Made by a program: the position numbers and the translations under genes. Shown here one piece after another: positions 10,745 through 19,949 of a DNA stretch of 64,000 nucleotides. How positions within the stretch are numbered: the stretch's first letter is position 1; every line of letters starts with the position of its first letter. The notes beneath the pieces are model-generated. The model was not told the DNA's origin and made no database searches. It worked only from the letters and a program-made list of their open reading frames with translations. The stretch lies in NCBI RefSeq assembly GCF_003353065.1, contig NZ_CP027806.1, positions 3,306,501 to 3,370,500 of the forward strand, written 5' to 3'. This DNA comes from Cyclonatronum proteinivorum. GTDB taxonomy: Bacteria > Bacteroidota > Rhodothermia > Balneolales > Cyclonatronaceae.

Positions 10745-11103
10745 AGTTCGATCCCAATCAGCCGATTTATCTGCAAATCGCGGAACATTTCTGCCGGCAG
10801 ATTCTGAGTAAAGAGCTTGCCGGAGGCGCGCGCATCCCCTCGGTGCGGGAAGTCGCAGCCCTGACCGAAGTAAATCCGAATACCGCCATGCGCGCCTACC
10901 ATCACCTGCAGGAACAGGGCATCATAGAACAACAGCGTGGCATCGGCTATTTCACCACGGACAATGCCTACGAACTCGTACTCGAACAGCAGCGCAGGGA
11001 ATTTCTCAGCAGCGAACTCCCCCGCTTCCTTGAAAAGCTCGAGCAGCTCGGCTACACGCTTGAAGACCTTCCTGCACTGGTCTCATCCCAAAACCTCCGA
11101 TGA
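10741..11103 (+). CDS. GntR-family transcriptional regulator, YtrA subfamily
   Basis: A 120-residue short GntR regulator. The N-terminal winged helix starts PIYLQIAEHFCRQILSKELA and contains the GNTR core IPSVREVAALTEVNPNTAMR and the wing (EQGIIEQQRGIGYFTT). A C-terminal tail of about 45 helical residues replaces a large effector domain, which is the hallmark of the YtrA subfamily. It overlaps the permease stop by four bases (ATGA). It probably represses this operon through the palindrome at 9036-9057 until an unidentified signal, often cell-envelope stress in this subfamily, relieves it. Confidence 0.92.
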   Translation: MKFDPNQPIYLQIAEHFCRQILSKELAGGARIPSVREVAALTEVNPNTAMRAYHHLQEQGIIEQQRGIGYFTTDNAYELVLEQQRREFLSSELPRFLEKLEQLGYTLEDLPALVSSQNLR

Positions 11104-11141
11104 ACACTTCCTTTCGATTACACAATAACTAAATCCAGGCT

Positions 11142-11642
11142 ATGAAAACCAAAATTGCGCTCACACTCATTACCTCCGGATTACTCATCCTCCTCATTTT
11201 TGAACTTGACCGGTTTGCCAACAACCACAGTCCGGCTACGGCTGAGGAAGATCACCTCTTCAGCCTGCGCGTTGAAGTGCTGCACGAAGAAGATGTATTC
11301 CGGCTCACAAGCCTCCACGGATTCAATTTTTTGGAGGATATTCGAGGCAGCAGCGGACTCAACATCAAGATTAATCATCTCAGCCTGCCGCTTAAGGGCA
11401 GACATCTGATCACCAATAAAAACATTCGCCCGTCGGCACTTCTTGCAACGATGGAAGAAGATGCACATCTTGAAGACACTGTCTTTGCATTTTGGATGGT
11501 TTATGACGATCAGGAAATCATCCTCGAAAGCATACACGGCACAAAATGGGAGCGGCTCAGCCTGTCGTGCCGTGCTGCTTTAGGGCCGAAATGCGACGCC
11601 CGTGTGACAGATTCGGGAATCGGATTTTACCAGCTGCAGTAA
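11142..11642 (+). CDS. Membrane-anchored or exported protein of unknown function
   Basis: 166 residues beginning with an uncleaved-looking anchor or signal segment (IALTLITSGLLILLIFELDR), then a soluble extracytoplasmic domain of alternating strands with no family I recognise. Two cysteines near the end (LSCRAALGPKCDARV) could pair. It follows the GntR gene after 38 bases on the same strand and may be a fourth operon member, perhaps an accessory of the ABC exporter. That role rests only on proximity. Confidence 0.65.
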   Translation: MKTKIALTLITSGLLILLIFELDRFANNHSPATAEEDHLFSLRVEVLHEEDVFRLTSLHGFNFLEDIRGSSGLNIKINHLSLPLKGRHLITNKNIRPSALLATMEEDAHLEDTVFAFWMVYDDQEIILESIHGTKWERLSLSCRAALGPKCDARVTDSGIGFYQLQ

Positions 11643-11730
11643 CAGTACAGGAAGCTGATTCTGAATATTATTTTATAAGCTAACGACCACAGGGTTTGAC
11701 ACGAAAACTTTTAGAGACTGTTCATTTTGA

Positions 11731-11762
11731 GTGATTTTATTAGCGTATCATTCTAAAATCAC
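11731..11762. promoter_or_regulatory. Inverted repeat upstream of the cNMP-binding gene
   Basis: GTGATTTTA and TAAAATCAC form a perfect 9-bp inverted repeat with a 14-base spacer, 85 bp before the gene at 11847. No T-run follows, so it looks more like an operator than a terminator. The function is not known. Confidence 0.35.
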
Positions 11763-11846
11763 AGATTAAGGTTGTATTTTAGGCAATACAATTCAGTAAA
11801 ATGCTAATCTGTTTTATTACCCATACTTCCTAATTGATTCTGATAT

Positions 11847-12359
11847 ATGGCTCTCTCATGGTCTGGTTTTGGAAAGCTTTTTTCAGGTAAAAGTTCTGAA
11901 GAGGAAGACTTTATAAAGCGGGTACAACTGTTTTGCGATCTATCCCGACGTGAACGGGTGAAAGTGCAGCGACTTATGCACTTCAGGGTATATGAAGAGG
12001 GGGAGTATATTTTTCACAAAGGTCAGCCCGGCGCGGCTTTCTATGTAATCCGAACCGGGCACGTGCAGATTGTCACACCCGCTTCACCGCCCATTATACT
12101 TGCGGAAGTATCACCTGGCGAAGTGATTGGTGAATTGGCTATACTGGATGAAACACCCCGGTCCGCAAGTGCCCTCACCTCGGAAAAGACGGAAACCCTG
12201 GCCATTTTCAAAGGTGATTTTGATGCCTTTATGCTCAGTGAGCCGGTCATTGCAGCCAAAATATACCGCAGGCTTGCCATTATTATTGGAAACAGACTGA
12301 AAACCACCAATGCCCTGCTTCAGACTCAAACTGAAAAGAGCGCAGAAAAGACAATGTGA
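11847..12359 (+). CDS. Cyclic nucleotide-binding domain protein (cNMP effector without DNA-binding domain)
   Basis: 170 residues consisting almost entirely of one CRP-type beta-barrel. Key positions of a cAMP-binding phosphate cassette are present: GELAILDETPRSASA holds the canonical Glu and Arg. FHKGQPGAAFYVIRTGHVQI is the conserved early barrel. The C-terminal 35 residues are a helix with no HTH, so it is not a transcription factor of the CRP kind. Its stop (TGA) shares a base with the ATG of the AI-2E-family transporter, so this sensor may act on that membrane protein. A class III adenylate cyclase is encoded 8 kb downstream, which could supply the ligand. Confidence 0.88.
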   Translation: MALSWSGFGKLFSGKSSEEEDFIKRVQLFCDLSRRERVKVQRLMHFRVYEEGEYIFHKGQPGAAFYVIRTGHVQIVTPASPPIILAEVSPGEVIGELAILDETPRSASALTSEKTETLAIFKGDFDAFMLSEPVIAAKIYRRLAIIIGNRLKTTNALLQTQTEKSAEKTM

Positions 12360-13666
12360 TGCGTAATCCGCAAAGCGATACCGAAGTTAAGCGCAGAACA
12401 CGTACTTATGTACTTGTAAGCAGCATCGTTTTTCTGCTCACAACCGGTTACGTGCTTTGGTCAATCCGCCCGTTGTTGCTGCCCGTCGTTTTCGGTGCAT
12501 TGCTGGCTTATGTGAGTCAGCCTGTTGTTGCGCTCTTAATTCGTAGGGGATTTCCCAAATTACTCAGCGTGCTGCTGTTTGTTACCTTCTTTATCACGCT
12601 GCTTTTTTATGCCTTCGTTTTTGTAAAGAATCAGATTCCCGACAGAGATGAACAGGCGGAACTGCGTACCGTTGCGATGTATCAGCTTAACGAGCGCTAC
12701 GAAAGCCTCATTGAAACTTCCGAACAGAACACCACTTTTGCCTTTGGCCTTCGCTTCCTCATGCAGGAAACGCATCCGCTGATTGATAACCTCAACTTTT
12801 TTCTGGCCCTCGAGCCGGAAGAACAGCGATCTTTTGAAGCCCGAATGGATAGCCTGAAGCACACAAGTCCCCGCTATGGGCGCATGCTTCAGTATCATCG
12901 TGAAAACCAGAATCTGAGATTATACACCAGCGATCTCTCCCTTTCAGAAGCTATTCTTACCGGTCAGCGCACCATTAACACGCGTGAACCCGCAGATCAG
13001 GAGCGGGAAGGCGGTTCAACCCTGCTGCTTATCTTTGGCTTCTTTTCCACCTGGCTCATTATGCCGGTTATTTTCTTTTTTCTTTTGCTGGATGAAGGTC
13101 GCTTCAGGCGCAAACTCATCTCAATGGTACCCAACATTTTCTTTGAAACAGCCCTGACATCCTTATATAACGTTGACAAAGCAATCGGCTCTTACCTGCG
13201 GGGCACGCTGCTCGAAAGCCTGGCTGTATTCACTGCATTTCTGATATTACTAAGCCTCATAGGCTTCAACTTCACGGTTTCAGTCCTAATAGGAATTGTA
13301 GCAGCTGTGGCAAATATCATCCCGTTTATTGGCCCGGCCGTAGGGATTATTCTGGTGATAGCATATGCGCTTATCATTGATGAAATCAATAGCATTCTTC
13401 CATTTATCAATACCGCAAATCTGGTTTACTTTGCGGGCTTAGCCGCCATTTTGATTCAGGTGTTGGATAACATGCTGCTCAAACCGCTCATTTTGGGCGG
13501 AGCGACAGACCTGCATCCGATTCTTGTTTTTTTCGTCGTAGTTGCCGGCGGTGTAATGTTCGGTTTCTGGGGTGTACTTTTTTCGATTCCGGTAATTGTA
13601 ATCATTAAAGTAAGTGCTACAACCATCCATGAACGGCTTTTGCTGTATCAGATCATCCGGCTTTAG
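12359..13666 (+). CDS. AI-2E/PerM-family membrane transporter
   Basis: About 435 residues with the family topology. Two N-terminal helices (VLVSSIVFLLTTGYVLW and LLPVVFGALLAYVSQPVVAL) precede a long soluble loop (residues about 90-220). Several C-terminal helices follow, with the conserved ANIIPFIGPAVGIILVIAYA motif and a final VMFGFWGVLFSIPVIVIIKV. Members export autoinducer-2 or act as Na+/H+ antiporters; the substrate here is open. ATG 12359 overlaps the stop of the cNMP-binding gene by one base (GTG 12356 is an alternative). The central loop is longer than I would expect for the family. Confidence 0.88.
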   Translation: MRNPQSDTEVKRRTRTYVLVSSIVFLLTTGYVLWSIRPLLLPVVFGALLAYVSQPVVALLIRRGFPKLLSVLLFVTFFITLLFYAFVFVKNQIPDRDEQAELRTVAMYQLNERYESLIETSEQNTTFAFGLRFLMQETHPLIDNLNFFLALEPEEQRSFEARMDSLKHTSPRYGRMLQYHRENQNLRLYTSDLSLSEAILTGQRTINTREPADQEREGGSTLLLIFGFFSTWLIMPVIFFFLLLDEGRFRRKLISMVPNIFFETALTSLYNVDKAIGSYLRGTLLESLAVFTAFLILLSLIGFNFTVSVLIGIVAAVANIIPFIGPAVGIILVIAYALIIDEINSILPFINTANLVYFAGLAAILIQVLDNMLLKPLILGGATDLHPILVFFVVVAGGVMFGFWGVLFSIPVIVIIKVSATTIHERLLLYQIIRL

Positions 13667-13700
13667 AACAAATTTAAAAAAATGCCGTAACTGCAAACCT

Positions 13701-13719
13701 TGAGACGATAAACGTCTCA
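13701..13719. other. Small hairpin after the AI-2E-type gene
   Basis: TGAGACG and CGTCTCA form a 7-bp stem with a 5-base loop, 35 bp after the transporter stop. There is no T-run, so termination is uncertain. Confidence 0.3.
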
Positions 13720-13865
13720 TATTAAACAAGCACTAACACTAAATTGTGCGAAAAATATGCAGTATAACAGCTTAAATTTACACAAGAATTAAAGTTTGCC
13801 TATCTTACACAGATAGACCAATCTGAAATCAACCGCTTTTAATAAACCCCAAAATCCTTACAAGC

Positions 13866-14774
13866 ATGCATTTAAAACTCGTTTCAGCCTGTGCATTAAC
13901 ATTCATCATCATATTTACCACCTCGTTGAATGTAAACGCTCAACCTATTCTAAATGATAATGATGAGCTCCTGAATGAAGCACGCTTTATGCTTGGTATC
14001 AGCAGCATGGACTTCACATTCAGAGACAGAGACCTGATGACCATTGCCGGTGAAAACGACTTCACCTATCAGTTCAATGGTGACGTTTACACCGCATACA
14101 TCGGAAGCGGAAAGTTTACGGGCCTAAGCGTTTCATTCGGAACCAACACTGAGTCATTTTTTTCATCTGCGCTTGCCGACTCTCTGCTTGAATTCGGTCC
14201 GGAGAATGCGATCGCAAATGAGGCTGATGTCCGCTTTCTGAACGTCAGGGCAAGCCTTGGGGGCAATAGTCAGCTCTGGCAGAACATCATGCGTCAGGAT
14301 CTCAACCTGTATCTGCCAATAAGGGTACACTTAAACTATTTCAACGTGTATTATGATACTGCCAATGAACTCAAGGATATCTTCAACGCCGCATTTCAGC
14401 AGGATTTCAGACCACTCAATAAGCTTGAGGCATCTTTCAACATCGGTCTTGGCGTAAACTACAGAACCGACCGCTTTTTCCCGCTGCTACAGGACAGACT
14501 TTTATTTGATCTGCACTTTACCAGAGGTTTAGGAGCAAATATACAGTACACCGATGGCGACATGTTTTACGGCGGCGCCCGTCATGATGAAGTAAATGCC
14601 TCCGTGCATTTCCTGCGCATCTTAGGACAAACCTCACTTGTTACAGGATTTCGACATATTCAAACCCGTTCAAACCAGGACGGTTTCGACGATTTCTTCG
14701 CGATGCTTAATGATCCGGACATCTTTGAATCGTCTCATTCCTCCCTGATGTTTTTTGTAGGTATTAAGTTTTAA
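13866..14774 (+). CDS. Secreted, probably outer-membrane beta-barrel protein, unknown function
   Basis: 302 residues with a clear signal peptide (KLVSACALTFIIIFTTSLNV, cleavage near NVNAQP). The rest alternates aromatic and polar residues in strand-length blocks (FTYQFNGDVYTAYIGSGKF, INHLNYFNVYYDT-like segments) and ends in an aromatic residue (SLMFFVGIKF), as expected for a barrel inserted in the outer membrane. No named family is recognised. It stands alone, ending at a strong terminator, so it has its own transcription unit. Confidence 0.68.
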   Translation: MHLKLVSACALTFIIIFTTSLNVNAQPILNDNDELLNEARFMLGISSMDFTFRDRDLMTIAGENDFTYQFNGDVYTAYIGSGKFTGLSVSFGTNTESFFSSALADSLLEFGPENAIANEADVRFLNVRASLGGNSQLWQNIMRQDLNLYLPIRVHLNYFNVYYDTANELKDIFNAAFQQDFRPLNKLEASFNIGLGVNYRTDRFFPLLQDRLLFDLHFTRGLGANIQYTDGDMFYGGARHDEVNASVHFLRILGQTSLVTGFRHIQTRSNQDGFDDFFAMLNDPDIFESSHSSLMFFVGIKF

Positions 14775-14812
14775 GCATGTGAATAAATCTGCCAAAGATA
14801 CCCTCCATATTG

Positions 14813-14851
14813 TCCGGATAAGCCTCAGGGGCTTATCCGGATGCTTTTTTT
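14813..14851 (+). terminator. Strong rho-independent terminator
   Basis: A perfect 12-bp stem (TCCGGATAAGCC / GGCTTATCCGGA) with a 5-base loop, followed by TGC and a 7-T run. It ends the transcript of the secreted barrel gene and insulates the NHL/TPR operon. Confidence 0.92.
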
Positions 14852-14924
14852 AGACCGCGCTGCAACCTCCTGAAATATTTATGGTTAGCTTCGGCTAACA
14901 TTTCACGCCCAAAGTAACACCGCC

Positions 14925-17900
14925 ATGAAACCCTTCCGCCCTCCCTTCCTGCTGCTTCCCCTCGTAATTCTTTTCTTTTTACCGTTTGTTGCAAACGGGC
15001 AACAATATGTACAAACACTTCCTAAACCAGCAGATACGGAGCAAACTTCGATCCGGGCACTTACAGATGCTGTACGCGCCGCAAACGGGGACTATTATCT
15101 CGTAGATCGAAGGAATTCAACAATTTCGATACTTGATCCAAATGGTGATTTGATCGAAGTGATTAATGGTTTCGTAGGACCGGCCGGCACCATTCAGCTT
15201 CGCAGCCCGCTTCGTATTGCAACCGGCCCCAATAACAGGCTTTACATCGCAGATGACAGGAACAATGAAATCTATGTTATTGAGGATTTACAGTACCTGC
15301 GTACCATCGGTGAATCAGGGCGTATGCCAGGACAGTTCAGCAGGATACGCGATATTGCCGTTGACAGCGACAATTACCTGTATGTGCTTGATGAAAGGGC
15401 CAATCGTGTGGATATTTTTGATGATCAGGGCCGCTTTGTAAACTGGATAGGAGGGCCTGAACGGGGTGAACCCAGGTTATTTGGGGATTTGCGCGGTATT
15501 GGTATTAATGGGGCTAATCAGCTTTATGTACTTGAAAACAACCCTGCAAGCCTGCATATTTTTTCCGATTCCGGTAAGCACATTCGCACGTTCCACAGCT
15601 TAGGTAGTGCAGGCAGTACGATTGAAAACGGACGCTCGCTTACCGTTTTCCAAAATGGTGATTTTTCCGTCCTTGATGGTGATAACGGCACCTTCAGCAC
15701 CTTCAGCAAAAACGGAGAATTCATACAGCGTACCGGCCGTAGTGCACGCATGAGCTCCCCCGGTATTTTCCGTGATCCGCTGATTCTGCGTGCCTCTATT
15801 GAAAGTCCCAATACCTTACTGGTCATTGACGCCGGCGACAATAATGTGCAGGAATACGTGTACAGTTTTCAGCCGGAAGATTTCAGCAGGACCGAAAAAA
15901 TACAGCTCGAGCACTTAACAGAAAGCATTCCAGCATTTTCAGATGCCGTTTTTGCACCCAATGGCGTGATGTATTACATACCGGATGGCAGTCAAAGTGA
16001 AGTTGTAGCGCTTGATCTGAATTACGGGGAAGTACGTTTCCGGTTGCCCGCCCAGCGTGCACACCGGCTCGCGACCGACAATAACAGCCGCGTATATATA
16101 GTCGATCAACACCGCAGGTCAAACGAAATCAATATCTTTAGTAGTGCCGGCGTGCTTGAACTGAGCCTGGGTCAGGATATTGCCAACCCCCTGCAAAGTC
16201 CTGAAGCCATTACTGTTAAAAGTGACGGCACCATCATCGTAGCGGACGCTTCACACCCGCGCCTTCATCAATGGGCGGCAAACGGAGAGTACCTCGGTGA
16301 CGAAATTTCTCTCCGCCAACTCGACCATCGAAATATTTCGATTATACGCACTGACAGCCGGGATAACATTTACCTGCTCGATGGTTCTGAAAACGAAATC
16401 TACCGCCTCAATGCGGCAGGCATGCTCACCGATCCGCAACCGCTAACGGTATCCGGATACAATCCGGAGCGGGGAAATGCTGAAATAAGCTGGTTCGATA
16501 TAGATTTGTCTGATCAGCTCCACTTATTCAATAATGAAACACTGCAATACTATTTATTTGAGTGGGAACCCAGTATTCAGTCCATCAATACCCCAAATCT
16601 GCTCTTCAAATTTGGCAGATCCGGGGAGAACGAGCTTGATTTCATGCGCACTGGTGCCGTAGCACTGAATCCGCATCAGCTCACAGCTCATGTAATGAAC
16701 AATCGCGGCCGGGAAGTAAAGTCCATCGGCATCACCATAAGGCCGCCCAAACCTGACCTCGACTCCTTTGTTTTTTCGGTTGATGAGGAGGGCTTTTTGC
16801 ACATTCGCCCTAAGGATGGCTTCGACGGGGTAACAAGCAGCTTCAGTTTAGCCATAGAAAACCTCGAAAACGGCGAGCTCGAAATCATAAGTTCGGATAA
16901 TCAGACGATTTCCGTGAATTACGCAGATCAGCGCAATGAACTGCTAAATTTTCGGATTATGGGTGCAAGTGCGGGAAACCTGAGTGAACCCAGTGAAGCA
17001 TTTCAGGACTACATTGGCTACGGCCGATATCTCGCTTCTCAGGAATTATTCATACACGCCCTCGAACAGTACGGACGTGCGCCCGGCTACTACTCCAATA
17101 CTGACCCTGAAATGGTCAACTTTATTGCGCGGCAGTATATCAACTGGGGTCAGACGCTCACAAACCGCGGGGAAGCCTACCTTACTACGCTCATTTTACG
17201 GAATGCCAGCACGCTTATTGATGAGCGTGATCCCCTCACAAGAGATATCAGCGAAGTCCTCATTACGCTGTATAATACACTGGGACGCCGGGGCGCTTAT
17301 GATGTACTCATAGAAAGCACCGATAATTTATTGGGTATCACATCACCTTCAATCGTTGATGAAGTAAGCCGTACAATAGGTCAGGTAGCTGCAGGGATGG
17401 CACGTACCGGTGTTGAACAGCGCATTCTGCAAAGCATTGAAATCTACAACCGCATGCTTGAGTGGGCCGATCAGCCTGACTGGGCGCTCAGCGGGCTTGC
17501 AGCTTCTCAGCTCAGTTACTTTGAACTGCTCGAACGTACAAATGCCCCGCATCACCTCAGCAGTTTGCGCATAAACCGCGCACAGCAAGCGGTGGAGGAA
17601 GCACTTGAAAAGATTCGTTTGGTTAATAACCTCTACAACGAAACCCGCATACTCCAACTTCGCATCCTGAATTATCAGGGGCAGCACGATCAGGTCATGG
17701 AGATCGCAGAACAGGAGCTTACCGATCAGATACCGGGCATGGATCAGCGTTTCGAACGCCTCTACCGATTACATGGCGGCAAGGCTATGCTTGCGGCCGG
17801 TGAATACAATCGGGCTATCTTCAATTTCACAGAGTTGCTTCAGCTGGATCAGGGGGATACAGATGTTCAGCTCATGCTTGCGGATGCTTATTTCAGGGAT

Positions 17901-19949
17901 GGGCGCTATGCGGAAGCACAGGGTATTTACCGGCAGTTACAGCTCCGCAACCCGGATGAAGCCCTCTATCAGGGGCTGACAGGCCGTACCGAATTCGCTC
18001 TTGGTAACTACGCGGAAGCCTCCTTTCAGCTTGAGCAGGCCATTCGCGCCAACCCCGATATCAACTGGTTCTACGGAGAACTCGCCCGTGCATTCTTTAT
18101 GGACGGCAAATACACCGAAGCATTAGCCTACTTTGAGCTTAGCGTGAGTGAAACCACAAACCGGCTCTCAGCTGCGCGGCAGCGTCAGCTTCCACAGCAG
18201 GCGCAAGCTGAAATACGCAGCGAACTGGAAACCTACCTTTTTGAACAAGGCGTGGCAGCTTCCCGTATTCGGGATTATGAAACAGCACAACAGGCCCTTC
18301 AAAGTCTGGTTGAGCTCACCCCCTCAAACGCGCAGTACTGGTTCGAACTGGGCAATGTATTCGTCAACACCGGGCTCGTTTATCAGGCTGAAAATGCTTT
18401 TTCACGGGCGCTTTCCATCGAATCTCAAAATGAAACCTACCGCAATGCTTTTAATCAGGCCCGTGAACGCAGCGACGAGTATGCCACAAATCAGCCGGCT
18501 GCTCGAATCCTGAGCGTGAACGTGAACCCTGTTTTCCCTTCCGTTTACCGGAATTATACGGACGCACAGTCGATCGGTGAGGTCGTAATCGAAAATAATA
18601 CGGCTTCCGTAATCACCAATGCCCGGCTCGAGGTTTCATTCAGCCGCTTTGCTGCCGAAAGTTACTTCATTGACCTGCCGGTGATGTCACCAAGAAGCAA
18701 CACTTCCGTACCCTTGTTCATGGCCTTCACCAGCGATATCATGACCAATGTTGAAGACACCAATGCGCAGCTCACGCTTAATCTGTTCTATAACCACCGC
18801 GGCGAGTCACTTACAGACGTCAGCAACGCCAATGTAACAATTCACCGCCGCAGCGCCATCAGCTGGCAGGACAAGCGGAGCCTGGCTTCATTCATATCTC
18901 CGGGCAGCGAAACCATACGGCAGTTTGTTTCTGAAATCAACAGCAACCTTGAACCACTCTCTGTACTTGACCTGCCGGAAGCCATTCTCATTGGCGCACG
19001 CCTGTACAGCACGCTAAACAACAGTGGCTTTGTTTATCAGCGGGATCCCAACATTGAGACAATTCTGGCTACCGGCGTTCTTGATGACATACAGTTCCCT
19101 GCTGAAACCCTCACACTCAGAAGCGGCGAATGCGATGACTTTGTTGTTATGTTTTGCAGCCTTTTTGAAGCTCAGGGCATTCGAACAGCCTACATTGATG
19201 TACCCGGCCATGTGTTCATGGCATTTGATACCGGTCTGAGTACAGACGAGCTTGATTTTATGGGGATGGATGCATGGAGATTTATTACTTATGAAAACCG
19301 TGTTTTCCTGCCTATTGAAACGACTCTGCTCGGGCGCGGAAGCTTTATGCAGGCCTGGGAAAATGCGGCCCTGCGCTGGCAGCAGGAGCGCGAAGCCGGA
19401 AACATGCCTCAGATTGTACCCATCGAGCAGGCCCATCGGGTCTATGCCCCTTCTGAGTACGTGCCTACAGATTTCCGGTCACCGCTGGTTTTCAGCGATG
19501 ATCTGCTGGCCGATTTCAGCTACACGCTGCAGCAGGTCTTCAATAGTTTTAATGCCGGCATGATACAGAATATCGAACAACGCTTAACTGCAGAACCCGA
19601 AAATCTTTTTCTCGTAAACCAACTCGGTATTTTGTTAGCTCAAACCGGAGAAACCGACAGAGCAAAAGAGGTTTTTGAAAACGGGCTCGCAATTTTTCCG
19701 GAAAGTCCGCAGCTCAACAACAACATGGGAAACCTGTACTTCCAGGAAAGAAACTTCATCAGAGCTGCTGAATTTTATCGCAACAGCACACAGCTAAATG
19801 ATCAAAATGCTGAGGTGTTTGTAAACCTTGCCCGTTCATTGCTGGAAGCGGGACAGACAGATGCTTCGAGAGACGCCCTCAGACAGGCGCTCCGTCTCGA
19901 CCAAAATGTACGCAGCCGCTACGATTTCATTTTTAACGAGTTATTCTGA
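14925..19949 (+). CDS. Giant secreted NHL-propeller / TPR / transglutaminase-like protein (1674 aa)
   Basis: The signal peptide (residues 1-25, LPLVILFFLPFVANGQQ) places it in the periplasm or outside. Residues about 45-600 hold many NHL-type blades (for example LRIATGPNNRLYIADDRNNE and DIAVDSDNYLYVLDERAN), enough for one or two propellers. TPR-like helices fill about 690-1180 (LMLADAYFRDGRYAEAQGIY). A transglutaminase-like domain follows: Cys1403 in SGECDDF, His1429 in PGHVFMAFD, and Glu1465 in LPIETT at the usual Asp position. TPRs return at 1520-1674 (LNNNMGNLYFQERNFIRAAE). Its stop overlaps the FecR gene start by one base. It is probably a scaffold or sensor reporting to the downstream cyclase; whether the transglutaminase fold is a protease or only a binding module is unknown. 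A GTTAGC-TTCG-GCTAAC hairpin lies in the leader (14884-14899). Confidence 0.9.
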   Translation: MKPFRPPFLLLPLVILFFLPFVANGQQYVQTLPKPADTEQTSIRALTDAVRAANGDYYLVDRRNSTISILDPNGDLIEVINGFVGPAGTIQLRSPLRIATGPNNRLYIADDRNNEIYVIEDLQYLRTIGESGRMPGQFSRIRDIAVDSDNYLYVLDERANRVDIFDDQGRFVNWIGGPERGEPRLFGDLRGIGINGANQLYVLENNPASLHIFSDSGKHIRTFHSLGSAGSTIENGRSLTVFQNGDFSVLDGDNGTFSTFSKNGEFIQRTGRSARMSSPGIFRDPLILRASIESPNTLLVIDAGDNNVQEYVYSFQPEDFSRTEKIQLEHLTESIPAFSDAVFAPNGVMYYIPDGSQSEVVALDLNYGEVRFRLPAQRAHRLATDNNSRVYIVDQHRRSNEINIFSSAGVLELSLGQDIANPLQSPEAITVKSDGTIIVADASHPRLHQWAANGEYLGDEISLRQLDHRNISIIRTDSRDNIYLLDGSENEIYRLNAAGMLTDPQPLTVSGYNPERGNAEISWFDIDLSDQLHLFNNETLQYYLFEWEPSIQSINTPNLLFKFGRSGENELDFMRTGAVALNPHQLTAHVMNNRGREVKSIGITIRPPKPDLDSFVFSVDEEGFLHIRPKDGFDGVTSSFSLAIENLENGELEIISSDNQTISVNYADQRNELLNFRIMGASAGNLSEPSEAFQDYIGYGRYLASQELFIHALEQYGRAPGYYSNTDPEMVNFIARQYINWGQTLTNRGEAYLTTLILRNASTLIDERDPLTRDISEVLITLYNTLGRRGAYDVLIESTDNLLGITSPSIVDEVSRTIGQVAAGMARTGVEQRILQSIEIYNRMLEWADQPDWALSGLAASQLSYFELLERTNAPHHLSSLRINRAQQAVEEALEKIRLVNNLYNETRILQLRILNYQGQHDQVMEIAEQELTDQIPGMDQRFERLYRLHGGKAMLAAGEYNRAIFNFTELLQLDQGDTDVQLMLADAYFRDGRYAEAQGIYRQLQLRNPDEALYQGLTGRTEFALGNYAEASFQLEQAIRANPDINWFYGELARAFFMDGKYTEALAYFELSVSETTNRLSAARQRQLPQQAQAEIRSELETYLFEQGVAASRIRDYETAQQALQSLVELTPSNAQYWFELGNVFVNTGLVYQAENAFSRALSIESQNETYRNAFNQARERSDEYATNQPAARILSVNVNPVFPSVYRNYTDAQSIGEVVIENNTASVITNARLEVSFSRFAAESYFIDLPVMSPRSNTSVPLFMAFTSDIMTNVEDTNAQLTLNLFYNHRGESLTDVSNANVTIHRRSAISWQDKRSLASFISPGSETIRQFVSEINSNLEPLSVLDLPEAILIGARLYSTLNNSGFVYQRDPNIETILATGVLDDIQFPAETLTLRSGECDDFVVMFCSLFEAQGIRTAYIDVPGHVFMAFDTGLSTDELDFMGMDAWRFITYENRVFLPIETTLLGRGSFMQAWENAALRWQQEREAGNMPQIVPIEQAHRVYAPSEYVPTDFRSPLVFSDDLLADFSYTLQQVFNSFNAGMIQNIEQRLTAEPENLFLVNQLGILLAQTGETDRAKEVFENGLAIFPESPQLNNNMGNLYFQERNFIRAAEFYRNSTQLNDQNAEVFVNLARSLLEAGQTDASRDALRQALRLDQNVRSRYDFIFNELF

